From Burhinus oedicnemus (Eukaryota > Chordata > Aves > Charadriiformes > Burhinidae), in contig VFFE01007078.1 of the NCBI GenBank assembly GCA_008921705.1, forward strand, positions 877,714 to 941,713: a stretch of DNA of 64,000 bases, read 5' to 3'. The position numbers and the translations under genes are program-made. The notes beneath the pieces were generated by a model, which saw only the letters and a program-made list of their open reading frames with translations, made no database searches and was not told the DNA's origin. Shown here one piece after another: positions 34,801-49,726 of this stretch (positions are counted from its first letter, which is position 1; the number at the start of each line of letters is the position of its first letter).

Positions 34801-37800
34801 TTGTAAATTCTAGACAAACCTAGTAAAATGCTTCACCACTGATACCAGCAGGATCACTTCAGAGGTATTTATTTCAAGAAGAGGCAACATCATGCTCAAA
34901 TGTAATCCTTATAGATACTTTCCTACTGACCTCTATAAGGATTAGCTCACACCTGATGACTCTTACTCAGCAAGGTATTTAAGCACATGCTTTATATCTG
35001 ACAGTTATCTGATAGTTAAGGGCAGAGGCTCTGGACTTAAAGCTAAACATGTTCTTAAGCATCTTATGGCACTGGGCTGTAGCTGAGAAAATACCTTTTT
35101 GAAACATGTGGAGTTATTTAAATCAAAAAGACATCATCTGAGTTTGCTGGATTACTTAACCCAATACAACAACCTGCTGTCTGCGTGCTGAGCTGTTTCT
35201 GGTAGAGTTGTTTTGCCCAACATTGACTTCTGTAGGAACTTGATTGTGTTGCAATAACTGTTCTAACCTCAACAAAAAGATGAATTACCTAAAATCTTTT
35301 ATTTTGTGGTCTACCATAATATCTGATGTTGCATTAATTTTATTCATTATTAACATGATCTATTAAAGTAATATATAGTAGGAAATCCTAGCTTGCATAT
35401 TAAGTATTTCCATTTCTACATGTGTCATTTTCCTTTTCCAATGGGCATTATCTTCTAAGCAAATGAAACTACAAACTTGTAAGGCAATTGCAGACTTATC
35501 AATATTACTAAATATTATTTTTCTCCTTTTTTTTTTTTAATAAAATGCCGTCCAATAAACATTCTGAAAAGGAAAAAAGGAAAAGAGAAAGCAAGTGTCT
35601 GACTGCAAAAAGGGAAGACTAAAGTGAAGAGCCTTTTTTCAAGCTATATCAATAGCTAATTGTAGTTTTCTGAACAAAAGTGGTCACTCGTAACAAGTTG
35701 TGGGTTCTGAAAGGCCTCAGCAACTTAAGGTGATCCGGGATCACTTAGTGGATCTTCATAAACTTTCATAATTTGTTGATGTATTGTTCCTGTTTCTGTA
35801 TAATTTTCAATTTGTATGATTTTTTTATTTCCTATGGTAGCTTCTTTATCTAAACAAACCTATTTTCAGATTGGAAGTACATATCTTTATTTCTTTACTG
35901 GGGAAAATTATTACTATAGCATTAATTAGAAGGAGGAACTGCACCATACATAAATACATTCAAAATGATCAGTCTCTTCATTCTCTGTAAAACTGATGCA
36001 TGGTAAAGGATATATTGCTAAAAAAAAAGTGTAAGAAAGAGACTTTCATTTTAGCATGAGATTTTTCTTAAACTTTTTTATGGCTACTGAACTGAAAGAA
36101 AAGCTGCATTCTGATCCTGGAGGGAGCTTCCTCAACTGAAATTCATGAAATCCTGTTCATTCAGGTCATGAAAAATAAATTTTTTTTTTTAAATTTTTAT
36201 TATTCCTCTGTAACTAATAATAAATGTAAGCAGCCTGACGTAACAGTTCCCTAAGAATGACTTACAGCCATCTAACTAGCCTGTGAGCTTTTACACATGA
36301 GATTCCTCTTGACTTCAGTATTAGTTCTGTGTTTTTAAGGGATGAAAAGTTGCCTTTAATAAAATGTTTTCATTTCCACACATTATCCATAGATGAGCTC
36401 TTTGTGATTTTCTCTCACCGTACTTTATCTTTCTGTAAGTGACTTTATGCAGCTTGCATGCACTCTCTGGCTTTGTAAGCACTAGCAGAATATACATCAT
36501 TGGATAAAACATCATCTCCAGTTTTAATGGAAGGTTGCAATGAAGACAGATATTTCATAAATGTCTAGAAAGATCGATAGCAAGTCAGAAAGAATTAAAA
36601 AAAAAATAGACAGTATCAATCTATATAATATCATTCCCTGTCAAGAAATGGGCTATCTTAGTTGTATGTAAACAGCAATGTTATTCATGGTTACACCACA
36701 GTGTAATTACTTGCTGGATTTCAATGAGGTTCCCCTGAATATAAATGAAGAGACAAAGTGAAGATAAAAGAAGCAGCTGAAGCTAGAAACCAGAAAAATT
36801 ACAATGAAAATGGATCAAGTCAGATACACCTCCTTTTGTTGTGTCTGTGAATAGGAATGATTATTAAACCAATAGATTTATAACATTAGCCAGAGTGAAG
36901 TACAACACAGAAAGAAAACTGTTTCCCAATTAAGTTCTGCCTCAGCCTTGACACGCAGCATTATTGCCAGTGGAACCCTAAGCCTCTTTTAAATATAGTC
37001 TTGAAATTGCTTCAAACTGTATCAGAAGCACTGGTGATTTTTAGGAATATAGGTTATTGCAGAACGCTCACAAACCTGTATTCCTTTGTGCTGAGGGAAA
37101 TCTAATACCTAGGCCACTAGTGCTAAAGGGCATCAACCAGGCCTGGCACATCTTCAACATGTTGATTATTAACTGAAAATTGTAACAAGGAACAGAAGGG
37201 AATTTAATCTGCCATTGTCAGTGTGCTGCTGTGATTTGGAGCAGACCCAAGTGAATAGCAATGTTCAACGTGTAATTCCCTGGTTCTGAAACTAGAGCAA
37301 TAGGATTATGCCTAAACCTCTTCAAAAATGAGCTGCTGAGAATGCCAAAAGACCAATACATGAAGTGACCCTCCTGAACTGCATTCCCATATCATACTGA
37401 GACCTGATCCACTACACTCTGAAGACAGGCAGAAACCAACACAGAAACTGTCATGACACCTTGACAATAGAAAATCTGGCCTGAGACATCTTGAAATGAG
37501 AAGGCAACCTCCTGTCTGATAGCCCGTACAGAGATGATGGAAGACTCGACATGGCAAAAACAAAGGCGCAGCCCAGAATAGATGTAGCAAACCACTATCA
37601 ATGAAAACAAACAGGAAAAAGATACTCTGTCTTCTTTCAAAATGAGCATCTCTGTATGGGGCAGACAGTTGGAGTTGGGATTCCTCTAGAAAAATCAAGG
37701 CTGCCTTCCTCCAATATGGACATTAGATCAATGTTAAAAACAAAAGACAGCAGCAAAGACTAAGCTAAAGGAGCAAGGAAAATTTTACTCCATCCGAGAA

Positions 37801-40800
37801 AACCATATTGGAGATCGCAGTGGCAGACAGAACAGTGGATGTATTGACTGTCTTGTCAGTTTACACCACAGCTAAATTTCTACAGAGATGAGCTGAGCTG
37901 GTCACAGTTTTTCCACTCCTCTCCCAGAGAAAGAGATGAATTCAGGTTAAAAAAAGGCAGACTCAGACATTGTCTTTAGGAAATGTGATTACTTTTGATT
38001 CAGTACATTAGAAAACTTATTTAATAATTTTGAAATATTTCTGCTGCAGGAATTTAAACTTTTAAATGTATTTTTATTTTAAATTTCTAAATTTAAAAAT
38101 TAAAAAATATTATATAGAAAATTTGGATGTTCATTTAATTGTCTAATCAAGACTGATGAATCTGAAATTTTCTAAAAACCTAAGTTGAAAAATGAATCTT
38201 AAACGGCATTTCCCCATGAATGTTTTGTTTTGACATCTAGGCAACATTTGGCTATAGATTTTTTGTCTTGATAAATGTACATTTGACTCCAGCTCCTGAC
38301 ATAACAGTACTAGTACCTGAAGCTGTCTCCATGTGCATGCTGAGTACCTAAACAGGGTACTAATTTCATAAAAGAGTAAAGGAGCTCATATATATTTAGC
38401 CTTTTTTCAAATTTTTTGAAATACAAGCAAACTTTTGAAAAGAATCAAAGGTTTCTAAAAGCTTTAATTTACAGTAGAGTATACATCAAACTCAAAATTT
38501 TATTTTTCAACTTTTTAAACTCCAGTTGTACTTGTTTCCTTGTTTATTTGTATGGCAAATTGTGGATTCATTCACTGTACACTGCTAGCTGTCAACTGAA
38601 ATTACATTTTTTATTATTTAAACCTAGACATGGCCTCCTTCTTTAATGACAATAAACACTTATTTAGAAGTTTCTGAGGTCCTGTTTCACAACTTGTTCA
38701 AATAGAGTGCGTATTATTTGCATAGTGTTATCTTCCAAAAATATAAAAGCTACTTATAAATAAAACTACAATTGGAGCTTAAAAACACCTAAGATCATTA
38801 CAGGGGGAAAGAAAAAATTGATGCCAATCTTACTGAGCAAAGTCGTAATTTGGGGATTTCAGTGCTTCCAAAACTTGCTATATTTTAAACAAGAAATTTT
38901 ATGGCAGATGGGATTCTCAAACTTAGTTTTCAATTGCTGAGGTTCATTTTAATTTTATTCACTCAAATGCTAAATCTTTGACAAACATTGTTAAAAAGAT
39001 TAAATCAAATCAGGCATAAAAATTTCAACAGAAACACCTGTGCCATCTACAGAGTAGTAACATTTGAATGAATACACCTAGAATAATATCTATTATTAAA
39101 GCATTATAGATAGCAAATGTTTAACTAAGGAGATAATCCTGAAGCAGTCCAACAGAAAGACGGGGTCAAGGGGAAAAAGCACTTAAAGAGTAAAATAAGA
39201 ACAGTACACGATCGCCTTGAATCTTATCTCTCAAAATGGGCAGAGAAGCTCAGAAGTAGGCGCAGTTTTGAGAATTGCAGAAGAGCAGTTGAAACATACG
39301 TACCTTATACTCCCATAGCTTCCAGCAATTTGCAGTTCAGGATCTCCTGAGCCAAGGATGTCATCTTTCTATTTAATAATTCTCAGTGGATTCTCTATAT
39401 TTCATTACATTTCCCAGTCACTTTTTACATATGTAAATTTCTAGGACCCTCAACAACCTGCAGAAAGGCATTCTGTAACATTTTGTATTGTATGAAGAAC
39501 AAGCCCTTTTTGCTTGTTTTGCACCTACCTCCTGCTAATTTCATTTGATGCCCTCTGAGAATTTTGAAAGATCAGTTGGATTTAGGCTGAGATGAAGTTG
39601 TGAACATAAGACTAACTATTCTTTATGGAACTTTACATCTGTTTATTTAATGTGTTATCCTTGTATCTGATGATCAGTAAATGAAAACATGTGTATTTTA
39701 GAAGGTAATTTAAGTAAAGCTTAAGGTTACAAAAAGACAAAAAAGGGACTAGTGCAGAAATGGTAGTATAGAAACAATGAAGAAGGCTATAGAGAAATGG
39801 AAACAGATAGGGACATACTGTCTCCTAAACCAATCCTACCAATCCGCAGACATCTAAGGGCCTATGGGCTGCTTCTACAAGCTCAAGAAGAGTTAATTAG
39901 GAGAAACAAGTCTTTCATCAATAATTTCAAATCTAATAAGCAGAGGTCCACTTCTCTTGGAAAATCTAACCTGTGATTTGAAAAAGACTGAAAAACCCAT
40001 TCTAGTCAAAGCAGAGTGGACAACTGAGTGGAGGAAGTAGTCATTAAGCTTGTTGAGTTACAGGAGGGCTAATGAGAACTATTGTACATGGTTGTTTTAA
40101 TATATGTAATAGCTAAAGGATTTTTTGTTCAGAACGTGACATTATCTTTACCTTTCACAGATCAGGCCATGCAATGGATCTTCCTCAATGTCAGGAAGCT
40201 CATAGAGATGGTAATACTTTCCTCTTGATTTTGCTGCAAGTCCCCTTTTACTCTGACATATGGTCATCCCCTGGACAGTGAGTTATTTGAGAACAGATGT
40301 GACTTAAAACTTTAAAACAATATGGCCAGAGCAAGAGAAAGAAATTTAAGGCTAACAGTATTAACAGTTCCATTGGTTACCTTCCTTGAAGGAAGGAAGG
40401 ACATGAACAAAAGGGGAAACGACAATATCCAAGTCAATGCAATGTAAGTTAATTAGCTTTTAAAGAGCTTCAGGATGTCAGACTTTAAACTATTAAGATA
40501 AATTTTATCCCTTTTCATTAAAAAAAAAAATAATAAAATCTTTAATATCCTTGTTTCCAAGGATCTCTGATGGGAATGGGAGTTTGGCAGTAGTTCTATA
40601 GCTGTCAGCCAAGTCATCAGGCATAGAATGTTACTTTAATAATGGATAAATGGCAACAGATTTAAAGTCAGCAGGTATGTAACCTAGGGACATAGAAGCA
40701 TTAATTAAATCAGTAAAGGCAGGCAGAAGCTCAAGAGGAAAAACCTGAACAAGAATTTGGAAAGCACTGATAAGGCTTGATTTTCTCTCCGCATAGATCG

Positions 40801-43800
40801 TGCCTCCAGCAATTCAGCCCCTAAGATGCAAGAAAGCTGTGAAACAATCTATCAGAATGCTTGTCAATCACTGGACAAGCTGTATCATGGTCAAAAGGTA
40901 CTTCTAGGGCCTGCAGGAAAATAAAGGAATGAATACACGATGTAGGATTATCAGTGACTAAGCAACTGCGGTTTTGATTATTGCAGCAAAGAGGCTTAAA
41001 CAGAAGAGGGAGAATGATAATGGATAAGTTAAGGATTATAATTCTTACTCTCTTTTAATTTCAAAGACTTTTTTTTTTTTAATTTTATTTGCTAATTTCC
41101 GTGTTATGGGAGACTTTCTGTATTACAGGGAGAAGGAAGACCATTCTGCAAATTGTTAATTGAAGCTAGATCAGGTGGTGCTCTTTTTAATTCCAGATCC
41201 GGGGTTTTGAAAGTTACATAGGCTGACAGAGGTACGCATTTATCATTAGAGATGCCTGTTCCTCTTTGAGGAAGGTGCGATACAGAATAAGGGAAGAATA
41301 ACCTAGATTCAGAAGAAATCTAATAGTTGTCTCATTTATTAAATTATCAGTCAAAACAAATCTGAGGAAAGTCTTAAGTGTACACAAAGTGTGTGTATAT
41401 ATTTTGTGTACGTATTTTATATATGTGTGTATATATATAAAGTATGTATGCACATTGTGTGGAAACTACTTGCTTTACCTATGGCAATACAATTAAAAAA
41501 CCACCAAACTGTCAATTGTCTAGAGTCTTTGTTAATGGTCTGAGCAAGAATGACTAGTAAATGAAAATTAACTTCCAACTTTGGTCTAAATAATCTGCAC
41601 CTTATCAGTTCAATTTGCAAGCAAATTAAACACATCAGTACTTGTTCTCTGGATATAAATCTGTCACCTTACTATCATGCGAAGAAGTGTTTTCCATCTG
41701 GTTAATCAATATGGAGGATTAATGCTGTCAGCTCCTTAGGTCAAGTGAAATTAAATTAACATGATGGTTAAATGGAAGATACATGATTGTTCACATTGAA
41801 ATGTGTTCTATAGAGCCAAAAATACTAGCTTGGAGCAGGAGTTTGTGTTTCTATCCCTACATATTATTATTATATAAATGTAGCACCTTTGAAAGAATCT
41901 GTATTAATATCAACTTTCAGCAGAGTAAGAGCAACACGAAGATTGTTCCACTCTTTAGAAATGAGGTGGAACAAAGAGAACAGAGAATGGAGTAACACTC
42001 TATTAGTCACAGAAATATTTGTCTTAGAAAAAGAGAATGTTTTTGAGATTTCACATGTTCAGAACCTGACTGATCATTACAATTTCTTGAAAATCCTTGC
42101 ATTATACTCATAATCTCTTCTGTTCTTAATTTACACGTGCATATAAACAAGACCGAGATGTAACATTACAGAAAAAGTAAATAGAGCATTATAACACAGC
42201 AGCTGAAAATGCAATTGGGTTTTCAAAGCATGATTACTTCAGATTTGTTTTATTACCAGTAATAGATAAAATGTGTATCCAGTTTTCCAAAGAATGGGTC
42301 TGTCATTACTAGTATGTGGACCACATCCTAATCTGCATTCTTAGTGAAACTGAAGCTAATCTAGAACCCTAATCTGGAAAGGGGTCCCGTTTCCTAGGTT
42401 TTTGAAAAGGTGGAATAGGGAGTAATGGGCAGACCAGAGATGGAAAGAGCTACCTCAAAGTGACTAATGCAACCACCTCAAAATACCAGAGACAGATGGC
42501 AGACTTCCACAAGAAACCTTGTCTTAGATGTTTGGAGCAGTTCAAATGACATATTTTTCCATTCTCTTCTCCATATCTTAATGCGCAGCCAGAAGAGGAT
42601 TTTTTTCAGTGTGTTACTTTCTTATAAAGCCCTCAGACTGAGGGAGAAGTTCTACGCTTCAGTTATTTAATTTATTCATGAAATATTTTGCATTTCATGC
42701 TACCTCCCCCCTCAATAACCCCAAGCAAAATTAGCATAAAAAGTGGTGTTTGAGAAAGGTATTTCAAATTATTTGCACTGCACTGAAAACCTAGCTGAAT
42801 CATGAAATTCACTTAGTTAGGCTTTGATGCTGAAAGTCTAAAAGAGACGTTTTCTCACCAGTAGAAATCTTCTATTAGTGAAGAGTTTACCTAGAGAAAA
42901 CTAGATCAAAACAATTCCAAGTGCTAATTATGTTCTGCACATGAAGTTGCTCCACCTTCATAAGCACAAATAATAAACAGACAGATTTTTTAATGAACAA
43001 CTTCTCTAACAGGAAATTAGAAATGTACATCTCTGATGAAGAGAAAAACAACAGCAGAGCTCAGTTTTAATTCACCGAAAACAATTCAGCAGTTTAGTCA
43101 GAATGGAAGAAGGACACATCAGTGACAGGGGACTTGTGCATTAATAGCAAAACTAATCTGCATAGGCATATTGTACAGATCTCTCTCGAGTCCAAGTTAG
43201 AGGAAACAAAATGTGACAAAATGGAAGAGCTGCAAGTGGAAAAACTGAAAACATTTGTGAAAAGGTTCAGCAGTCTTGCTGCAGACTAATCAATCAGCTG
43301 GTAAGTACGTGATCAACACACATGGGAATTCCCAGAGTGTAATAACAGGTAGATAAATTGGGTGATACAATTTTGCAGGTTCTGCTGCTACAACTGGAAA
43401 GCAGCCATTTATTCTGGTGATGACAGTTATACCCTCTGGCCATCACCACTATTTAAATCGCTATCTTTCCTATTCCATTTTTTCTCCAGATATAGATGCG
43501 ACCAAAGACAGAACAATATAAAGGAGGAACAGGAAACTAGATTTACGTAATACTTTTAAAAGCAAAGTGAGATAGCTTGAGATATTAATGCAAGCCCTTG
43601 AAAAACAAAGCATGCTTCTGCCAGGAAGACAGGTGCAACAGTGTGAGGTGATGTGTGTATGACCACAAGGTTGTGATCAAAACCTCATGTCTTTCATAAC
43701 TCCTAAAATTGCTAGAAAAATGCATAGTGCACATACAAATGGGAATAGTTTATGGATAGTATTTATCAGTAAAGTATTATCTACAGGTTATTACACGTTA

Positions 43801-46800
43801 CAGTGCAGCCTGTTTCAAAATCAGGATTAATTGATTCTGTTTCAAATACTCAGAGGAGTTGTCACTTTTTCTTACAAAAGACAAACACTCTTTGAAAAAC
43901 AAATCATACTCACAACGTTACTTATACAAAACCAAGGTCCAGCCTAACATTTACAGGACTATGCATACTAGAAGCTGCACTCCAGTGCTCAAACCATCTC
44001 CCAGCCATTGCTATGCATTTTCAATGATAAACAGAAAAGAAAAAAACAAATTAACATACAACATGTAGAAATTGATATTAACGTACATTTGTGGCTCTTA
44101 AACTACAGACTGCATAATACAACAGACAGGAGAAACTTTCAGCTGAAGCAATCCACCTAACTGAGGTCAATTCCCTTTTCTAAGTGTAACACATTACTTT
44201 TCTGAAGTGGCTTGTGGATACTCTTGCATACACTCCCCCTTCCGCAGTACAGCTCAGATCCCAGTTACTGCTGGACACAATTCACTCCTCAGGTGCCCTG
44301 AAAACCTTGTGTCACTGCAAGGCTCTCCAAACTTTCTTTTCTTACACAAGGAATACAGAGCTATGGGCAAATAGCAGCTTAACAATAGTATAACTTTGAA
44401 ACTAAAGCTCTGATACAAAACCAGCATGGCAATATTGATACAAATTCCAGCAACTTCAGTAGTGGCTGGCCCTCAGACACTGGTGTTTTGCCTTTAACAT
44501 GCATTGGTGAGTTAAATGTACTAGTTTTCGAAATGCAACACAGTGAAAAGTCAAATACCACCTTAAAGTGTTTCTGCATGTTATCCTTCTGCTGTCTGAA
44601 ATACCCTCATATGGAACATTGCTGTAGAAAATAACTCAAACTGTACCCTTAAAAAAGATTCATACCACACCAGCATCAGTGCCTTTCATTTCCAGAATGA
44701 GTAACAAAACGTATACAAATGTATAACAAATGTATTATAAAAAAAGAAGAAAAAAAAAAGAAACCAAAAAGTGCAATAAAGAACCTGAGGATTCTCTTTT
44801 TCTTTCTCAGTGTAACAGAGTGTAAATCTTCTGTATGGTTTCTGATGACAGACTGCCTCCTAACCTCTCCTAGTTACAAGTTGCTATAATAGCAAGATCA
44901 CTAGAATATAAGTATGTCACAATAGGGAAATGCTGTAGAAAAAGGACACCTTGAAGAAAGCTTATGAAAAATGCTGACAAGACTGACGGATAAGAAGTAA
45001 TTGCAACACCCTAGTATGGATCAGCAGGTGGTTGTGCCAGTTTTCATACAAACAACAAAGTAATCACTATTTTCCTAATCTTTGCACCAATACCCTGTTT
45101 CAGAGATTCTTGCCTGTAGAGACAGTTTCAACATTGCCTTGAACTCTCTAAATTTCCTTCTCCAGCTACTGTCCCTTTTGAGCAGAAAGTATCCATGACA
45201 AATACTTGGTTGACCATTTTTAGAAATCTGAAGTTCATCCAAAACTAGCATTTCACCAGGAAGGGCCTTTGCCCAAGTTAACACCAAGAGAAAGCTGGAG
45301 TGGGTCTTGTTCATTATCATGTAATTCAATCATCTCACACAAGTTATCTCCCATTTAATTTTCTATTTATTTTTCTCAAAGGTACTTAATGAACCTTTCT
45401 AGACTGACAGCTCAGCAGATCTTTGTGTTAGTGCCCAATGGGGAGTCTGTCCATAGTGAAGATGATCTGTCTGCTTCAGCCTCATGGGTCTGGATCCAGT
45501 ACAATTAGTGAGACTTAAGGAAAAGGTGGAGTCTTTCAATCCTGAAGCATTTTATAATGGGTCATTATCTTTTATAGCCTGTAATATTACATCTTAAGTT
45601 TTAATCACCAAGAACTATCTTGCAGCCTCCTCCTTTGTGGAAGAGAACGGTGGCCTCCATCCACTCATTTTTTCCTTAAAAATAAAATGAAGAAAAACAT
45701 GCAAAAGCCCCTCACTGCACAGGCATGCAAAATGCAGAAAAGGAATATAAGAAAGCAAAGCTTCAAATTAAAAGTGGAACTGCAGATCACTAGTACAACT
45801 TAAAAAGGGAAATAAAACACCCAATACTTAAGGAGTAATTGAATCCCACATTTTAATCATATTAACTAGCAACCTAGTGTCCTGGCATGCTTTCTTGGGC
45901 TAGATCCTGGAGACAACATTTAGCATAACAAACTTTTGTGAGCCTAAGCAATGGGTACAAGGCACGTTCAAATCACTAATGCCTGTTGCTGTGCTGGGAG
46001 TCTAAAAGGAGGGTCCAAAAAATATGAAAAGGTGTTGTCTGCATAACAGTCCTCTAATCTGTAGCTCTTTGTTCACTCATACTTTTCCTTGGTAGTTCTC
46101 TAAGTATTGATGTATCTTCAGAGGAATTTTGCAGCTTAGGCATTACCGCCCCAAGATGTCAACCTCAACTTTTCCATAGAGGTCACTCACAACAGTAGCT
46201 TAACAGGAGATGCCAACCTGTCAGCCGAGAAAGGTGAGATGTGCACACACATCCTGCTCTGTGAGCTCTTGTATAGGCATGGGAACCTATGGCACAAAAG
46301 ATGGTGATATAATGCCAGGAACTGCTGGAGCAACTTTCATCAGAAAACATCTGCATACTAAACATGAGCCTTGTCACAAAAGGGGGTTTAAAGCATTTTA
46401 TCTTCAGTACAGAAAAATATTAAACCTATGAGCACTCTGTCTAAAATTAGCATGACTATATATACACACGTAAGATGGTACTTGCTTAAGTACCTTGCTG
46501 AATTAGGTTTTAATACCTTACATACTGCTATTTCTAAAGAAAGTAATGAAAAAAAAGCTAGAACATACCAGCACAAATCCCCCTGGGAGACCGCATTAAC
46601 TGAAACAATCATGTAGTTGACACATGGTTTCTGTTTCTAATGAGGCATGCTGACTAAACAGAAAATAAAGGGATACAAGCCCTGATACTTCCAGATATAA
46701 AATAATTACTCTCGGGACAGAATGCACTATTATCCTGAGGCCTGACTACCCAATGACTCGCAATAGGTTTCTTATACTTTGTGGCAACTATGGCCACAGC

Positions 46801-49621
46801 AGACACACAGATGACAGGTCTGACCTACTATGGAAGCTCCTGCATTCTGTTTCTTTAAGGGACACATTTAATATATGTCCATATGTCTTCCCTTTTGGCT
46901 TCATAATTCCTATTAAAGTGATTAATGTTGGGGGGTGGTCAGATGGCTGGAAGACAGAAGGTTTGTCTACATGCAACTATTAGTATCACCCTTTGTTTAC
47001 TTAGTACACTTCTCCCTGGGACAGAAATGTATACAAAAACAGGGCTAAGGAGCTGGCTAAAGAAATTCCTGCAGTACTGGCAAAAATTGAGCAGGTGATT
47101 GTAGTGCTGGCACAGAGGCTATCCCATACTCAATTCCCTTCTGCAAGGGAATACATTCCAGTAGTTCCAGGAGTGGCCACACTACCAGAAGTTCCTAAGA
47201 CATCCATTTAGTGTTTTTTATTACCCTGCAGTCACAGCAGCAATAACTAATTCTGAAAGAAATAGTGCCTGCAAATCTGTAAAACTACACCGAGTTTTCA
47301 CTCATCCTCATGTGTGTTGTGATACACATCTATATAGGTACAGATATATGCATACATTCAAAAAATGTATCAATCTGCAATGCAAACTTCAGAAAATGCA
47401 GAACTGAAAGATAAATTAAAATTCACCCAAATTTACTTCCATCCTGAAAGAAGCAAAATGTAAACATGTTATTAAAGGATGGATTAGCATGTCTAATTTC
47501 ATGTAAATTAGAATATAGATAAAAATGTAAAACTGTAATTAAAAGAATGAAGAGAGACCATTAATAGGATGAACGATACACTCTAATGTAAAATGGTATG
47601 TAAAACTGTAGGCCTGTTTCCAAAATTACTAAATGAGAGAAAAAAAAAAAAATACAGTCTGTTCCTGGGAAAAGATTGGTAATAAGCACTTATAGTTATC
47701 ATACAAAAACTGTTGATAGTTTCTAAAACTTGTTAGATTTCTTTTATCATTTGCAGGTACCTAGATGAAGGTTTTTCCTCTTGTCCTTTACAAAAAGAAC
47801 AGAAGGAAGTAGAATATTTTGTTACAAATACTGCTGAATAGATTGACAATTTTGTTTTTCCTAGTTCTCTGGCTACAGATTTAAACTGCAGCTTTACATT
47901 ACCCGTTTTTCCCTTTTTAGTCAAAACATCTGAGAGAATTTCCATTTCTAACTGTTAAAGAACACAGTTTTCAGTTTCAAGTTAGAAATACAGACATTCC
48001 CCTATTTCTTCATACAGTATTTTTTTGGTTGAATTTCAATTTCAGTTTACAGGAAGTTAGAATATTTTCATGTTATAGAACAGTTTGGTCAAGAGCTGTC
48101 CAAATCAAATGTGAAATAAAAAATACCAATGATAAGGCTTTTTTTGACCCTGATGCTGATGTAGAAGATGCAGCTCCTGTAGAAGAATCATCAGCTATAG
48201 TCCTGAAATAATTAAATCTTTTTATTTTGAGAGGTGGTGTATAAACTCATTTCATGGTAACTTTGTTTTGCATTTCACAAAGTCCTAACCCCAGGATTTC
48301 TCTGTTGCACCCAATACATGATGCTACTTTGCCTCTGAAGTCACTACCTACACAATGAGTTGCAAGAGTATGAGTTGTATTTCATGTATTTACAGGTGCA
48401 AGAGATATCAGAAGATTTATATCCTTTCTCCACTGCAATCCTATGCTTTCTTCAGTTTTGTTTCTCTGCTGATTGCTTTTAATCAAGATTTCATTTTTAA
48501 CTAAAACACAGACACGTAAGTGAAGTGATTCCCATAGCAATTGGCCTCTCTGCAGTACAAAAAAATTCCTTCTTTATATCATGTTAGTTTTCTTGCTGCT
48601 GAGCAGAGAAAACAAATTCTGACCATTATCTAGTTAACACCATTTAACTCCAGCTAAAAGAGCATACCGCCCATATAGAAAGGTATGGTTACACCTATGT
48701 CTAGAATCTCAGTTTCAGAATCCCTTTTGAGAATCATTAAAAGGCATAAAAACATCAAAAGAGTGTGCACGCACACACAATCCACAAACAGACAGGAGTG
48801 AGGGTGGGAAACAAGCTATGATTTCAACCACTGCAGCCAAACTGTTATTCACCTGCCATAGTCAGAAAGCAGCACCTATTTTATGTTTTGAAAACTATTT
48901 ACTTTACAGAGAAAAATGACTGCTTTACTGTACAAAGTACAAATACAGTGCTTGGTTTCTTTTTAACCCACTGAAGGAGTAACTTCTGGTGAAGCTGATT
49001 TTTATCTCATTTACTAATTTATTCCTAACAGATTTTTTCTAGCAATACAAGTGTACATGGACAACTCATCAAGATATTTTAAATACAGCTAGACCTCATC
49101 ATTTAGAGGTCATAATTAGACCTCATCAACTAAAATCAGGGTTTCTATTACTGTATGTGCACTGCTCTCCAAAGGGAACTTATTTAAACAGTAATCTCAT
49201 AGGTACTACTTCTTCCAAAACATTGTGGACATCACTGGATTTCCAAGCCCAGAAACCAGGTAATTGTTCTTGGGCATAAGATAGTTTTGGGTCAGTTGTC
49301 CTAACAACATACTAATGCTTAAATCCTCAAGAACTGGCTTAAGGTCAGACAGAAGCTCTAAGTGAAATGAGTGTGACAACTCATACGGTTTAATGTCAAG
49401 ATTACTGTAGGTGCAGAGGGGTGACTTAGTTGCATTTAGTGAAGCTCTACAGATGACTACCTCAGCGGAGAAGCTTGCAGGATCAAAGCTGTGCCTTCAG
49501 GCTAAGACCAATGAACCCATTTCATGGATGACTTGAATCAAACTTTGATGCAGAAGTGAATCTTTAACTCATTGTCTCCCTGCAGCACTAGTATTTGTAA
49601 GCCACCTCAGATAGACCATGG
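31851..49621. other. Long intergenic stretch, no gene seen
   Basis: About 17.8 kb of AT-rich DNA without an exon, RNA gene or clear transposon. Simple-sequence spots include a TTA run near 34472, T or A tracts near 35526, 36180, 40521 and 41068, an AT-rich inverted repeat near 38071-38101 and a TG/TA-rich patch at 41389-41460. The longest open frame is a 128-codon minus-strand one at 37312-37698, which I do not believe to be a gene. Confidence 0.55.
41389..41460. repeat. TG/TA-rich low-complexity patch
   Basis: Alternating purine-pyrimidine sequence: GTGTGTGTATATATT, then TATATATGTGTGTATATATATA, interrupted by short non-repeat segments. It is an imperfect microsatellite and may be prone to Z-DNA or cruciform transitions. 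Confidence 0.65.
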
Positions 49622-49682
49622 GATAATTCAGGCTGGAAGGGACCTCAAGAGGTTATCTAGTCTGGCTTCCTGCTCAAAACTT
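49622..49682 (-). mobile_element. Short CR1 3' UTR remnant, minus strand
   Basis: GGCTGGAAGGGACCTCAAGA followed by GGTTATCTAGTCTGGC is the reverse complement of the usual CR1 3' UTR (GACTAGATGACCTC...AGGTCCCTTCCAACC) with a few changes. The flanking coding part is absent. Confidence 0.75.
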
Positions 49683-49707
49683 CCTTCTTCTCCTCTTTCT
49701 GAACCTC

Positions 49708-49726
49708 ATATATATATATATATATA
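49708..49726. repeat. (TA)n microsatellite
   Basis: An uninterrupted AT alternation of 19 bases lies about 25 bases past the CR1 remnant. Confidence 0.85.

Noticed and set aside
38071..38101. AT-only inverted repeat (TTTTAAATTT-CT-AAATTTAAAA)
   Set aside because: It is expected in a nearly pure AT stretch and does not merit a separate call.
45075..45329. 84-codon minus-strand frame
   Set aside because: No recognisable family and no flanking splice or poly(A) signals.
48029..48211. Frame ending with an acidic stretch (DPDADVEDAAPVEESS)
   Set aside because: I considered a processed-pseudogene tail, but the upstream part matches no family I know and there is no poly(A) tail or homologous block around it.
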